DNA from: Neiella litorisoli
GTDB taxonomy: Bacteria; Pseudomonadota; Gammaproteobacteria; Enterobacterales; Neiellaceae
Reading direction: 5' to 3'
Length of the DNA: 64,000 nt
Assembly (NCBI RefSeq): GCF_014773395.1
Contig: NZ_JACXAF010000009.1
Span: forward strand, 62,001-126,000
Positions 55,927 through 63,591 of the stretch are shown piece by piece. The notes under the pieces are model-generated. The model was not told the DNA's origin. It was given only the letters and a program-made list of their open reading frames with translations, and did not search any database. Both the position numbers and the translations under genes were made by a program. Every line of letters starts with the position of its first letter. Within the stretch, counting starts at the first letter, position 1.

Positions 55927-58375
55927 CGAATACCTCCTGATTCAGATATGCGTAATCCCCATCCATGGTCGTGAGGGACTGCAGTGCATCGAATGCTTGC
56001 CGGAAAGGGATGGCTCCTTGAATAGCGAGCATGAGTTGCGGCAGGTTCGATGTCCGGTAGCGACCGTTGTTTGTCTCAAGCAGACCTTTATCAATCAGGT
56101 CGGTCAGTTGTTGTTTGAGTGACGCTTGGACAGCATCCACCACCTCTGATGTCTCGGACGTCATGGTTGTAACAGGTGATGATGGTTCATCTGCCGTGTC
56201 ATTCTGCTCAACAGGTGATTCATCAATGTCTTGCTCTGACTCAAGTGAGTCTTGGGTGTCAGTCAGGTTGCTTGGTGCTTCTTGTTGTTCTTCCTGCGCC
56301 TGGCCAAGCGCTTGCTCGATATCTAACGCTTTGGTCATCGGCCCGGTCAGGTGGAGACCTTTTAGTGAATGTCCGTCACTGTCCTTGAAGGGCACGAGAA
56401 GCGCCATTGGTCTGCTCATGTCGAATTGAATCAGTTCGGCTTGCTTGAGTTGTCCTGTGACATCCGTGGCTTTGACATTGAAAGCGGCTGCAAATGTTTT
56501 TGCGATTAAGTAAGAACTCTTACCTTGATGGTAAATGCCGTAGTCGGTGAGTTGCTTTTGTCCCTCTGAGACACGAGTATGGACTTGGTCGAGCATGTCA
56601 CCTATTGCACCTGCATCGCGGCGATGCCACGGTTGCTTAATGGCGACTGGCTTGGTGTCATCTCCAGGCTGTACGGTCGCCTCCAACTGCTGCGGCTTCT
56701 TAGGTTTGCCTCGAACTGCTGTAAAGTTGCCTGCTGGTGGCTTTTCCAATTTTGGCGCCGCTGGTGGTGCTTCGAGCTCCATTTGACTTTGGCTTGGGTT
56801 CGCCGCTGGTTCGGCCGGAAGTGGTTCGGATGGGCTGTGATTGTCGCGACCGGACTCCGGTGATTCAGGTTGCTGCGATTTTTGTTTCTTTTTCGCTTGG
56901 CGGCGTTTTGAGCGCTCAATCTTGGCTTGCTTTGCTGCTTCACCTTTTCGTTCAAGTTCGCGCTGCTTCTCTAAAGGTAAAATCTCGCGCGCTTCAGCCT
57001 CAACGTAATGAACGCCGTCAAAGTTCTCGTTTAGCTTGAGGATGCCTTGAGTATTCGCAGGCAGCACGTCGCCATCAAATAGATAATTCGCCCATGTCAG
57101 GCGGACAACAGGTACCCATTTGTCGGTCTGTGGATTTTCTTGAACAATGGTCACTTCTTCTTTGGTGAAGTTGCCATGCATGAATAGGCTGTAACGTGCT
57201 TCTTTGTCTTCTTGTTTGGTGATGTCGTTATCACTCAAAAAGTCGCGCATCCATGAAGCGGATTGAGGGCAATTTACACCGGATTTGCCTAAGTAACTCA
57301 CGATGTCATCCATCGCATGAGGGTAGGCAAGGTACGCTTCATTACCGAGCATATAGACGCGGCTTTTGGTGCCCGGATCGTTAATTTCCCACTGCGCTAT
57401 CAAGTGGCGCATGGCGCGAATGACATTTGTTCGCAGTGATGCATTCTTCGGGCCGAGGTGCGGATCGTAGACAATCCGTTTGTCAGCGGCGACGCTTCTG
57501 GCATCGGCAACACGAAGTGCGTCCGTTAGAAAGTGCTGGAAGTGCTGGTAGTCGTTGAGCGCCACTCCAATTAGTTGGTGTAGGTTGTCGCCCGACTCTA
57601 TCAAGTAGTTTTTCGCGGCGTCCGGCAACAACTTATCCAATAAGTATGCTGCCTGCGTTTGGTGTTGGTTGTGTCGGCGACCGCGGCTAAAGTGTACCTT
57701 GTAGTGGGAGACATTATGCTCTTCGGCCCAGTCCAGCAACGACCCAATAATTGGCTGCCATTGTGGTGCGCGACCTTGTACATCAATCACTCGCATGTCG
57801 GTGAACAATTTACCTGCGTCATGCATTAGGCCGACCAGCCACGCTGCATAAACCCATCGAGGGCGCCGAACTCGTTCAATGTCGAGGTAGTTGGTTGCTG
57901 TTAACTGCTTGCTGCGGGCATAACGGAGTGCCAACGAGCTCACTTCTATTGAGTGGCGTAGTAGTCCGCCGACAGATTCATGATGGTCATTCTCAGACGC
58001 AGGGATGCAGTGTATGTAACTGGTAATGCGCCGGATAACTTCCAGATATAAGGTATCGAAGTTCGCCTGTCCGAGACCGACAGTGTCGTCTAAGTCGGGC
58101 GCGTTGTGACGGATTTCGGCAATTAAATCTTGCTGTTTCGACAGCAGAATGTCGACATCGACAACAGGGATGCCGAATGCCAATGGCGGATGACTCAACA
58201 AGTCGGCCACGGTCACCCGCTTCCCATGAATGTCGAAGACAATGGTGTCAGCTTCCGCTGCGTCCATCAGCTCGCTGGGCGGGTTGTCATATTGATCAGC
58301 CCGTTGCTTCCAGAAATGTCGCTGAATGAACTCGACTGACACTTGCTTGAGTCGCTCCACTACCGTCACGCTCAT
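55916..58375 (-). CDS. traI: MOBH-family conjugative relaxase TraI, 819 aa
   Basis: The N-terminal 300 residues form the TraI_2 domain: H-H-E-S-V-G-G-L-L-R-H-S at 131-142 and M-H-D-A-G-K at 184-189, with H-Y-K-V-H-F and a later R-H-N-Q-H-Q-T-Q. This HD-like His/Asp set is the metal site of MOBH relaxases, in place of the three-His motif of other classes. A charged linker rich in Lys, Gln and Pro (about 470-560) leads to a C-terminal winged-helix-like domain. It nicks oriT and leads the strand into the recipient. It directly follows the 58376 gene. Confidence 0.9.
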   Translation of the reverse strand: MSVTVVERLKQVSVEFIQRHFWKQRADQYDNPPSELMDAAEADTIVFDIHGKRVTVADLLSHPPLAFGIPVVDVDILLSKQQDLIAEIRHNAPDLDDTVGLGQANFDTLYLEVIRRITSYIHCIPASENDHHESVGGLLRHSIEVSSLALRYARSKQLTATNYLDIERVRRPRWVYAAWLVGLMHDAGKLFTDMRVIDVQGRAPQWQPIIGSLLDWAEEHNVSHYKVHFSRGRRHNQHQTQAAYLLDKLLPDAAKNYLIESGDNLHQLIGVALNDYQHFQHFLTDALRVADARSVAADKRIVYDPHLGPKNASLRTNVIRAMRHLIAQWEINDPGTKSRVYMLGNEAYLAYPHAMDDIVSYLGKSGVNCPQSASWMRDFLSDNDITKQEDKEARYSLFMHGNFTKEEVTIVQENPQTDKWVPVVRLTWANYLFDGDVLPANTQGILKLNENFDGVHYVEAEAREILPLEKQRELERKGEAAKQAKIERSKRRQAKKKQKSQQPESPESGRDNHSPSEPLPAEPAANPSQSQMELEAPPAAPKLEKPPAGNFTAVRGKPKKPQQLEATVQPGDDTKPVAIKQPWHRRDAGAIGDMLDQVHTRVSEGQKQLTDYGIYHQGKSSYLIAKTFAAAFNVKATDVTGQLKQAELIQFDMSRPMALLVPFKDSDGHSLKGLHLTGPMTKALDIEQALGQAQEEQQEAPSNLTDTQDSLESEQDIDESPVEQNDTADEPSSPVTTMTSETSEVVDAVQASLKQQLTDLIDKGLLETNNGRYRTSNLPQLMLAIQGAIPFRQAFDALQSLTTMDGDYAYLNQEVFDDQ

Positions 58376-59140
58376 TTATGCTGCCTGTGAGTCTTTGTCT
58401 GACGGAATAGGATCAGCTTCGTCCGGTAGTGCAACAACTTCCTCTGTGTCAGGTTGCGCAGAGACCACCTCAGTATCGCCAGCTAGTATCTTGGGAGCCG
58501 CTGTGCCCGACAGTCGTGACATGAGTGCTTCCATACCACCGTCGGTTTTTAATGCAGCCAAGAATTGCTGGACAGAATAGGGGCGGTTTGCTCGCTTGCC
58601 TGGCGACGTCACCATGAAGATTTTCTGTTGGATTCGGTTGAATAGCGAAACTAGCTGGTGGCGTGCATGCTCGTGCTGCTCTGTTGGTAATACCGCAGCT
58701 AAGTGAAGTAGCTCAATTCGGCTCATCACTTTATCTGCACGTGCCATTAACCCAATTAGCTTCCAAAAAATTGGGTGCGTCACCTCTATCACTAATTTCT
58801 GGTTATCTGGGTACTGAACTTCCGGTAGCTCCATGGCTAGCATTTCTTCAGCTTCATCGGCCTGAGCTTCAATGCTGATGATTTCTTCTTCGGCAATAGC
58901 GAACACCTGCTTGTCTAAGAATTGTTCAATATCTTGATTGATCGGAAGCGTGTCGCTGGTATATCGAAGCAGTACGGCTGAACGCTCGATTGCGCCGAAC
59001 AGGGTGCCGCCTTTTGAGTCTAGAAATCGATACAATACAGTCGACTCAAAGTTCTGCGGTTGTAGCAATGCTTTGCGCTTCTCGGGTTGACGGCTGCGTG
59101 CTTGGCTGCGTTTTGGTTGCTGTTGAGGACTGTTCATCAT
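58376..59140 (-). CDS. Conserved transfer-region protein, about 254 aa (DUF1845-like?)
   Basis: AAGGAG lies directly before two ATGs (59140 and 59137). After a basic, Gln-rich start, the chain is helical with F-A-I-A-E-E-E-I, V-T-H-P-I-F-W-K-L-I-G-L-M-A-R-A-D and H-A-R-H-Q-L-V-S-L-F-N-R-I. The place before the relaxase and the pattern T-x-P-x-x-W/F-x-L-x-x-L-x-x-x-D recall DUF1845 proteins of integrative elements, though I am not certain. Its first 95 bases overlap the mobI end in another frame. Confidence 0.6.
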   Translation of the reverse strand: MMNSPQQQPKRSQARSRQPEKRKALLQPQNFESTVLYRFLDSKGGTLFGAIERSAVLLRYTSDTLPINQDIEQFLDKQVFAIAEEEIISIEAQADEAEEMLAMELPEVQYPDNQKLVIEVTHPIFWKLIGLMARADKVMSRIELLHLAAVLPTEQHEHARHQLVSLFNRIQQKIFMVTSPGKRANRPYSVQQFLAALKTDGGMEALMSRLSGTAAPKILAGDTEVVSAQPDTEEVVALPDEADPIPSDKDSQAA

Positions 59141-59585
59141 CTCTCCTTTCGTTTCGACGAATCTCTACTTTGAACTTGTGAATGGCATCCATCTCGCCTC
59201 GAATCGACGCAAGCTTTTGTTCTGTTTGGATGACTTTGCTTAGCTCCCATCGGCGACAGATGCGCTCAAAAAGCTTTTGTGTGTAACCTTTTTTTGTTGG
59301 GGTCACATGTCGACCGTATGAGCGATTTACATTCTTGCGAATGCCGCTTCCATCGAATCGCTTCCATGTGATGTACCACTTGTCCACATTCTTTTTGTAT
59401 TCCATTACGGGCGCGACCGAACCTAAACCTTGCACGTCATCCGCCTTGACGCCGGTCTCCATCAGCTGAACGCGCAACTTGTTCTCTGCTTTCCACCAGA
59501 CGTAGTACTCATCGACGATGGCTTTAGCGTCAATTCGCAACCGCTCCATGCGCGCTTCAAGCACGCTTGCAATCTCCGGTCTCAT
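59046..59585 (-). CDS. mobI: MobI-like conjugative mobilisation protein, 179 aa
   Basis: I choose the ATG at 59585 (TGAGGC upstream); a TTG at 59636 would add 17 residues. The pattern V-D-E-Y-Y-x-W-W-K-A-E-N-K-L-R, a G-S-V-A-P-V segment, Y-I-T-W-K-R, Y-T-Q-K-L-F and E-Q-K-L-A-S-I-R fits MobI of SXT and IncC elements. MobI works with the MOBH relaxase at oriT, which in those elements lies close to mobI. The C-terminal 30 residues are low-complexity where the next gene overlaps. Confidence 0.68.
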   Translation of the reverse strand: MRPEIASVLEARMERLRIDAKAIVDEYYVWWKAENKLRVQLMETGVKADDVQGLGSVAPVMEYKKNVDKWYITWKRFDGSGIRKNVNRSYGRHVTPTKKGYTQKLFERICRRWELSKVIQTEQKLASIRGEMDAIHKFKVEIRRNERRDDEQSSTATKTQPSTQPSTREAQSIATTAEL

Positions 59586-59750
59586 ATCTGCCTCATTTAT
59601 CAGTGTGGAAATAGTCTGACGGAGTTGCTGGAACAAAGGCGGTCACTTAAGCGTGTTTTTGCACGTGCCAATTTGCCTAAACCCTACTTTTCGATTTCTG
59701 GAGTAGGTGGTGAAGAAAGGAAAGGGTCATAAATTTAAGACTTGAAACTT

Positions 59751-60006
59751 GTTTCTGCGTCTTTGTTTGTTCGCAGGAATGGGTTTCTGTTTTAGGTGTT
59801 CATCTCCCAATAAACGTGTTTCTGCGAACAAAGACCGCAGAACTATGTTTTCTGTTAATTGCAGATGAAGGCTCACCGACTGAAATCTCAGAAGTACAGT
59901 TTCTGCGAACAAATACCGCAGGAACCTAATTACTGTCATTTTTGAGTGGTATTGCTGGCTTCTTTCGCTACAGAAAGAGGGGTTCTGCGAACAAAGACTG
60001 CAGGAG
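59751..60006. repeat. Hairpin repeat CTGCG-n9-CGCAG, three direct and one inverted copy
   Basis: Copies at 59818-59844, 59899-59925 and 59981-60006 share TTCTGCGAACAAA-n-ACnGCAG; each can fold because CTGCG and CGCAG are complementary (the last has one mismatch). The copy at 59751-59779 is in the other orientation with a four-base insertion (CAAA). Copies are 81-82 bp apart, about eight helical turns. Confidence 0.8.
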
Positions 60007-60181
60007 ACGTGTAGCTGTGTGTCGTACCGATTATTCGGTATCAGCAATTCCGCCTAAGCAAATCTACGTGGGTTATTCCGAGGTTGAACTGATTAGGTCA
60101 TTTATGGAGTCAATTTTGACTGACGATTGACCATTTTTGGGAGTTGGTTTGAATTACTATTCGTACCACTAAACGTCCTTT

Positions 60182-60270
60182 AGGACTTCTGGCGAACCTC
60201 TTAACGCATTTTGGGCTGAAAATAAGCTGATTTGAGAGTGCCAGGACTTCTGTAGAACTTTTAACTGTAT
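60182..60270 (+). repeat. Direct repeats upstream of parM
   Basis: AGGACTTCTG-nn-GAAC-n-TCTTAAC near 60182 recurs as AGGACTTCTG-nn-GAACTTTTAAC near 60242, 60 bp apart. Binding sites for the small partner protein of the actin-like ATPase are one possibility. Confidence 0.6.
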
Positions 60271-60284
60271 TCAGTAGGTGATTT

Positions 60285-61334
60285 ATGGAACAAATTGCAC
60301 GCTCTATTGACATAGGATTTGGAACACTGTCATGCGTAACCGATCTGCAGAATGGCTTACCAACTGTTGAAACCATGCCGGCAATCGTGTCTCGCAAGCA
60401 TTCTAACGACAGTCTCGCAGTTGCTAACTACACAAGCGCGAACATGGTGTTCAACATTGATGGGCAACTTGTTGAGGTGGGCAAAGATATCGGGCTGACA
60501 TCTGGAACGGATGTTTGTCGCGACTTGTCGAGTAGTTATGTGGAGTCGCTTCAATACAAGGCTTTGTTTACTGCGGGGTTAAACTTGATGAACCTGCCAG
60601 ATAACCGAGTCGATATCTTAGTCGGCGGATTGCCGGTTGAACGAATGAGTGAGAAAAAAGCACTCGAGCACTATATGCAGGGACAGCATAAAGTCGGTGA
60701 TCGGCTGATCACTGTGGAGCGAGCAATTGTTATTGCTCAACCGCTTGCAGGCTTACTTTGCTATGCGCAACAAGATGGCGGAGAGCGAATGAACCACTTA
60801 ATGCGAAACCAATGCGTATTGGGCGTTGATCCAGGTTTTCTTACCTTCGATTGGTGCGTGTTGAACCGTGGTAAGCCGGTGGACAGCATGAGTGGCAGCA
60901 ATGAATTTGGTTTGTCGAAAGTGATTGATGCTGTTTCCTCTGTTATCAAGCAAGCTTTCTCAGTTTCAAGCGTTCCATCCATTGCTATTGAAGACGCTTT
61001 GCGAACCGGCAGTCTCCGCATGTTTGGTAAACAATACCCGTTCCCAATCTGCTCCGGCGAGCAACATGATGTCAGTTTCGATGCGACCACGGCTATACAA
61101 TCTGTCTGTGATATGGCGATGACCGATCTTAAATCTCAAATTGGGAATGGTAGTGGTGTCGACTTAATCGCGCAGATGGGCGGGCCTGCATCGCTGTATA
61201 GCCCAGCTCTGCAACGTGCATTCCCTCGACATCAACTCTCTATGGCGAAAAACTCGCTGCAGGCTGTCGTGATAGGTATGCAGATATTTGCGAACAACGA
61301 ACTATCGAAGCAACTGCGAGCGGTGGCATCATGA
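60285..61334 (+). CDS. ParM-like actin-type plasmid segregation ATPase, 349 aa
   Basis: The start has TAGGTG upstream. S-I-D-I-G-F-G-T (phosphate-1 loop), L-G-V-D-P-G-F-L-T-F-D (phosphate-2 loop) and M-G-G-P-A-S-L-Y (adenosine region) are the marks of the actin/Hsp70 fold in plasmid segregation proteins (ParM/StbA type). It should form filaments that push plasmid copies apart. The next gene overlaps by four bases and is the likely adaptor. Confidence 0.85.
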   Translation: MEQIARSIDIGFGTLSCVTDLQNGLPTVETMPAIVSRKHSNDSLAVANYTSANMVFNIDGQLVEVGKDIGLTSGTDVCRDLSSSYVESLQYKALFTAGLNLMNLPDNRVDILVGGLPVERMSEKKALEHYMQGQHKVGDRLITVERAIVIAQPLAGLLCYAQQDGGERMNHLMRNQCVLGVDPGFLTFDWCVLNRGKPVDSMSGSNEFGLSKVIDAVSSVIKQAFSVSSVPSIAIEDALRTGSLRMFGKQYPFPICSGEQHDVSFDATTAIQSVCDMAMTDLKSQIGNGSGVDLIAQMGGPASLYSPALQRAFPRHQLSMAKNSLQAVVIGMQIFANNELSKQLRAVAS

Positions 61335-61636
61335 GTGGTAACTTAATCCGTTCTAACGTCAAGGTCACCACTGACCATGCTGATCTATTTGAGCACTTAG
61401 CGCCAATTAACAAACGAAAACGCGCTGAAGAAATCCGAGCGCTGGCACGAATTGGGTTGCTAGCGAAACGGCAGAATCTAGTGCCCAATGAGATCGATTG
61501 TTCAAATTCTGGACAACATCACATAGATGACAACAAAACTGACCAATATGATTGCTGTTCAACCGATAGATCTGATACTGCTAGCGCCTCATTGCTAGAT
61601 GTGCCGTTTGACCTAAGTGATACGGTCCTAGCATGA
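61331..61636 (+). CDS. ParR-like adaptor protein of the actin-type system, 101 aa
   Basis: Coupled to the ParM-like gene (ATGA). The chain has a basic N-terminal half with K-V-T-T-D-H-A-D-L-F and N-K-R-K-R-A-E-E-I-R-A-L-A-R-I-G-L, which looks like a ribbon-helix-helix DNA-binding unit, and an acidic, flexible tail that could bind the filament. The call rests on position and layout. Confidence 0.65.
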   Translation: MSGNLIRSNVKVTTDHADLFEHLAPINKRKRAEEIRALARIGLLAKRQNLVPNEIDCSNSGQHHIDDNKTDQYDCCSTDRSDTASASLLDVPFDLSDTVLA

Positions 61637-61650
61637 GTTGTTTTTGTAGA

Positions 61651-61679
61651 ATAATTATGCAGTTTTTAGGTATAATTAT
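61651..61679. promoter_or_regulatory. AT-rich repeat pair and -10-like site before the activator operon
   Basis: ATAATTAT occurs at 61651-61658 and 61672-61679, 21 bp apart (two helical turns). The second copy overlaps a TATAAT at 61671-61676. This may be the promoter and operator of the FlhDC-like pair. Confidence 0.45.
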
Positions 61680-61764
61680 TTTGTCATAGATAGAATAGGT
61701 ATTGATAGATATTCAAATCGCTGCGATTGGAGTGCTGCAGATTTGACAACATGGAGGTGGCGTC

Positions 61765-62151
61765 GTGACCACATCAACAGATTCGAATTCTCGTGATTTG
61801 GCGTTGGCCGATGGTCTTGATGACAGTTGGACCAACATACTTGAGTTGCAATATCAGCTCATAGTCAACATGCACCAGATGTGCGTTCTAGATCCTGCGG
61901 CGGCGTCAGTCATGCTCGGAATGTCTCTGAAAGATGCTCAAGAGTTTGCTGCGATCCCTCACCACAAACTATCCAAACTGATCAATACAACCCACTGGTT
62001 TTTACAGTTTCCGAAAACCAATCTCGCCGGCACGCCGATGGGATTTATCCAATATGTCAGTCATGTAGTCGACAACAATTTAGGTCCCTCGATGATGGAT
62101 CTTGAGTTTGCGCGTCAAAGCGTTAATCCCAGAGCTAAAGGAGTTAGCTGA
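61765..62151 (+). CDS. FlhD-like transcriptional activator subunit (SetD/AcaD type), 128 aa
   Basis: The start is GTG at 61765 with GGAGGT upstream. The chain is helical with L-E-L-Q-Y-Q-L-I-V-N, D-P-A-A-A-S-V-M-L-G-M and L-I-N-T-T-H-W-F-L-Q-F, the layout of FlhD-like proteins of conjugative elements. It lies directly before a zinc-containing FlhC-like gene with overlapping stop and start. In SXT/R391 and IncC the SetDC/AcaDC complex is the master activator of transfer. The pair should switch on the tra genes around it. Confidence 0.75.
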   Translation: MTTSTDSNSRDLALADGLDDSWTNILELQYQLIVNMHQMCVLDPAAASVMLGMSLKDAQEFAAIPHHKLSKLINTTHWFLQFPKTNLAGTPMGFIQYVSHVVDNNLGPSMMDLEFARQSVNPRAKGVS

Positions 62152-62765
62152 TGACAATGCCATGCGTAATTCAGTCCAAAAAACTGCAATTACAAGTTCA
62201 GTTGATTAAGGCCGTGGAGTTCGGCTTGGTTAGTAGTGTATTGCGTGAGTATCACGCGTTCGCTAACAAAAAAGCACTCGCTGTGTTTATGTCATGTGTC
62301 GAACCTGCCACTAGTGATGAGGGCCGACGAACTAAATCGAACTCGACAGGATTCTCGTGGATGAAATCAACCCTCGGGTTGTTCTGCGCAACGGTGATTT
62401 GTCAGATGTATGCGCAGTGCACTGATGAACACAAGCGCTGGGATCGCCTTGAGTTGGCTGATTTACTCCGCGTGACAGATGCGTTTCGTCGCAAGTATCC
62501 GACCTACTTCCGAATGCCTGATGACCCAAAGACCGCTGAAAATATCATCGATATTAACCGTATCTATGCGTGTTTGCGGCACGGCATGATGGGCGCTAAA
62601 TTCTCGATTGAAAAATGCGACACTCATGGTTGCGATGTCAAATACGTTTCGGTGGCTACTTTTTCACGTAAAAAATGCCCGATGTGTCTGATGAAGGCAA
62701 AAATCAAACCGCAAGATGAAGTGGTCGATGGTTCTGCACCGGCGCTGGTCGCCGTAAGTGCTTAG
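62151..62765 (+). CDS. FlhC-like transcriptional activator subunit (SetC/AcaC type), 204 aa
   Basis: The four zinc-binding cysteines of FlhC are seen at 156, 161, 176 and 179 (K-C-D-T-H-G-C and C-P-M-C); the first pair is C-x4-C instead of C-x2-C. The helical first part and N-R-I-Y-A-C-L-R-H-G-M agree with FlhC-like proteins. Together with the FlhD-like partner it should form a heteromeric activator that binds upstream of tra promoters. The gene is coupled to its partner. Confidence 0.8.
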   Translation: MTMPCVIQSKKLQLQVQLIKAVEFGLVSSVLREYHAFANKKALAVFMSCVEPATSDEGRRTKSNSTGFSWMKSTLGLFCATVICQMYAQCTDEHKRWDRLELADLLRVTDAFRRKYPTYFRMPDDPKTAENIIDINRIYACLRHGMMGAKFSIEKCDTHGCDVKYVSVATFSRKKCPMCLMKAKIKPQDEVVDGSAPALVAVSA

Positions 62766-62790
62766 CAAAATTTATGGTGCAGTTTGTCAG

Positions 62791-62818
62791 TTGCGCCAAG
62801 AACGACTCATGTTATCTC
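62791..62818 (+). promoter_or_regulatory. Promoter-like box before the 62851 gene
   Basis: TTGCGC (62791), 16 bp, TATCTC (62813-62818); start codon 32 bp further. Confidence 0.5.
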
Positions 62819-62850
62819 TATAGCCAAGATACATACATGAGGTTTGATCG

Positions 62851-63495
62851 ATGAGTATTGTTGGTTCGCTTTTCAGTGCCGTGCTGTTGTTATCCAGTGG
62901 CACGGTTACTGTCAGTGTCCCGGTTGTATCACAGCCGCAATGGGAAACGAGTGCCTTCTCCGTTAATGGTCGTGTTGTAGAGCCTGCCTCTGCTGGCGGC
63001 GCTCTGATGATTGCTGCGAGTAATTATTTAACGTTGCCCAAGTCATCGTTGAGCTCTCCTCTCGTCGATAAACTAGCACTCCCCCCTATGATTATGGCGA
63101 CGATTGAATCGCTCCCTGAATATCGTTTATCGATATTGACATTGGAGCTGCCTACCGAGCAGGTGAATTTGCATCGGCCGTCCGCAACGCGAGCGGGTTA
63201 CATGTGGGAATCTGCTTATCACAAGCTCAGCAATGAGATTGACGGTGTGCGAATTCGCTATGTACGTCAGGTCCAATACAAGCGCGGTGAACAATGGTAT
63301 GTCGCGGCTTCATGGGATTTACCAATTGCGTCCCGCAGTGGTCGTGGTCGCAGCGCAGCGGTGGGGATGGCTGATGCTCTTGGACAAGATCGTAACCGTC
63401 AACGGCTTAACACAGGTTGGATTATTACCATCCCCGATCCAAATGTGACTGAATATCGCATCATCCACGGATATGGTGCATTTGCTGATCGTTAA
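62851..63495 (+). CDS. Putative exported transfer-region protein, 214 aa
   Basis: A hydrophobic N-terminus (residues 5-25) may be a signal peptide or anchor. The last part has I-R-Y-V-R-Q-V-Q-Y-K-R-G-E-Q-W-Y and a T-G-W-I-I-T-I-P-D-P segment. It lies between the activator genes and traF, so a part in transfer is likely. No family recognised. Confidence 0.6.
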   Translation: MSIVGSLFSAVLLLSSGTVTVSVPVVSQPQWETSAFSVNGRVVEPASAGGALMIAASNYLTLPKSSLSSPLVDKLALPPMIMATIESLPEYRLSILTLELPTEQVNLHRPSATRAGYMWESAYHKLSNEIDGVRIRYVRQVQYKRGEQWYVAASWDLPIASRSGRGRSAAVGMADALGQDRNRQRLNTGWIITIPDPNVTEYRIIHGYGAFADR

Positions 63496-63591
63496 AGCGG
63501 TTATTTTCCCTCGAAAACACATCCATAACTGACCTGATAACACCACTATTTCATTGCAAACTTTGTCCATTACGATGGATTGGAGTATGCA

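Larger units (their letters stand above)
59586..60284. other. Non-coding region between mobI and parM: oriT and/or parC candidate
   Basis: About 700 bp with no credible gene. It holds four copies of a hairpin-forming repeat (59751-60006) and two direct repeats (60182-60270). In related elements oriT lies next to mobI, and in actin-type segregation systems parC lies before parM, so both functions can be expected here. Confidence 0.7.
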
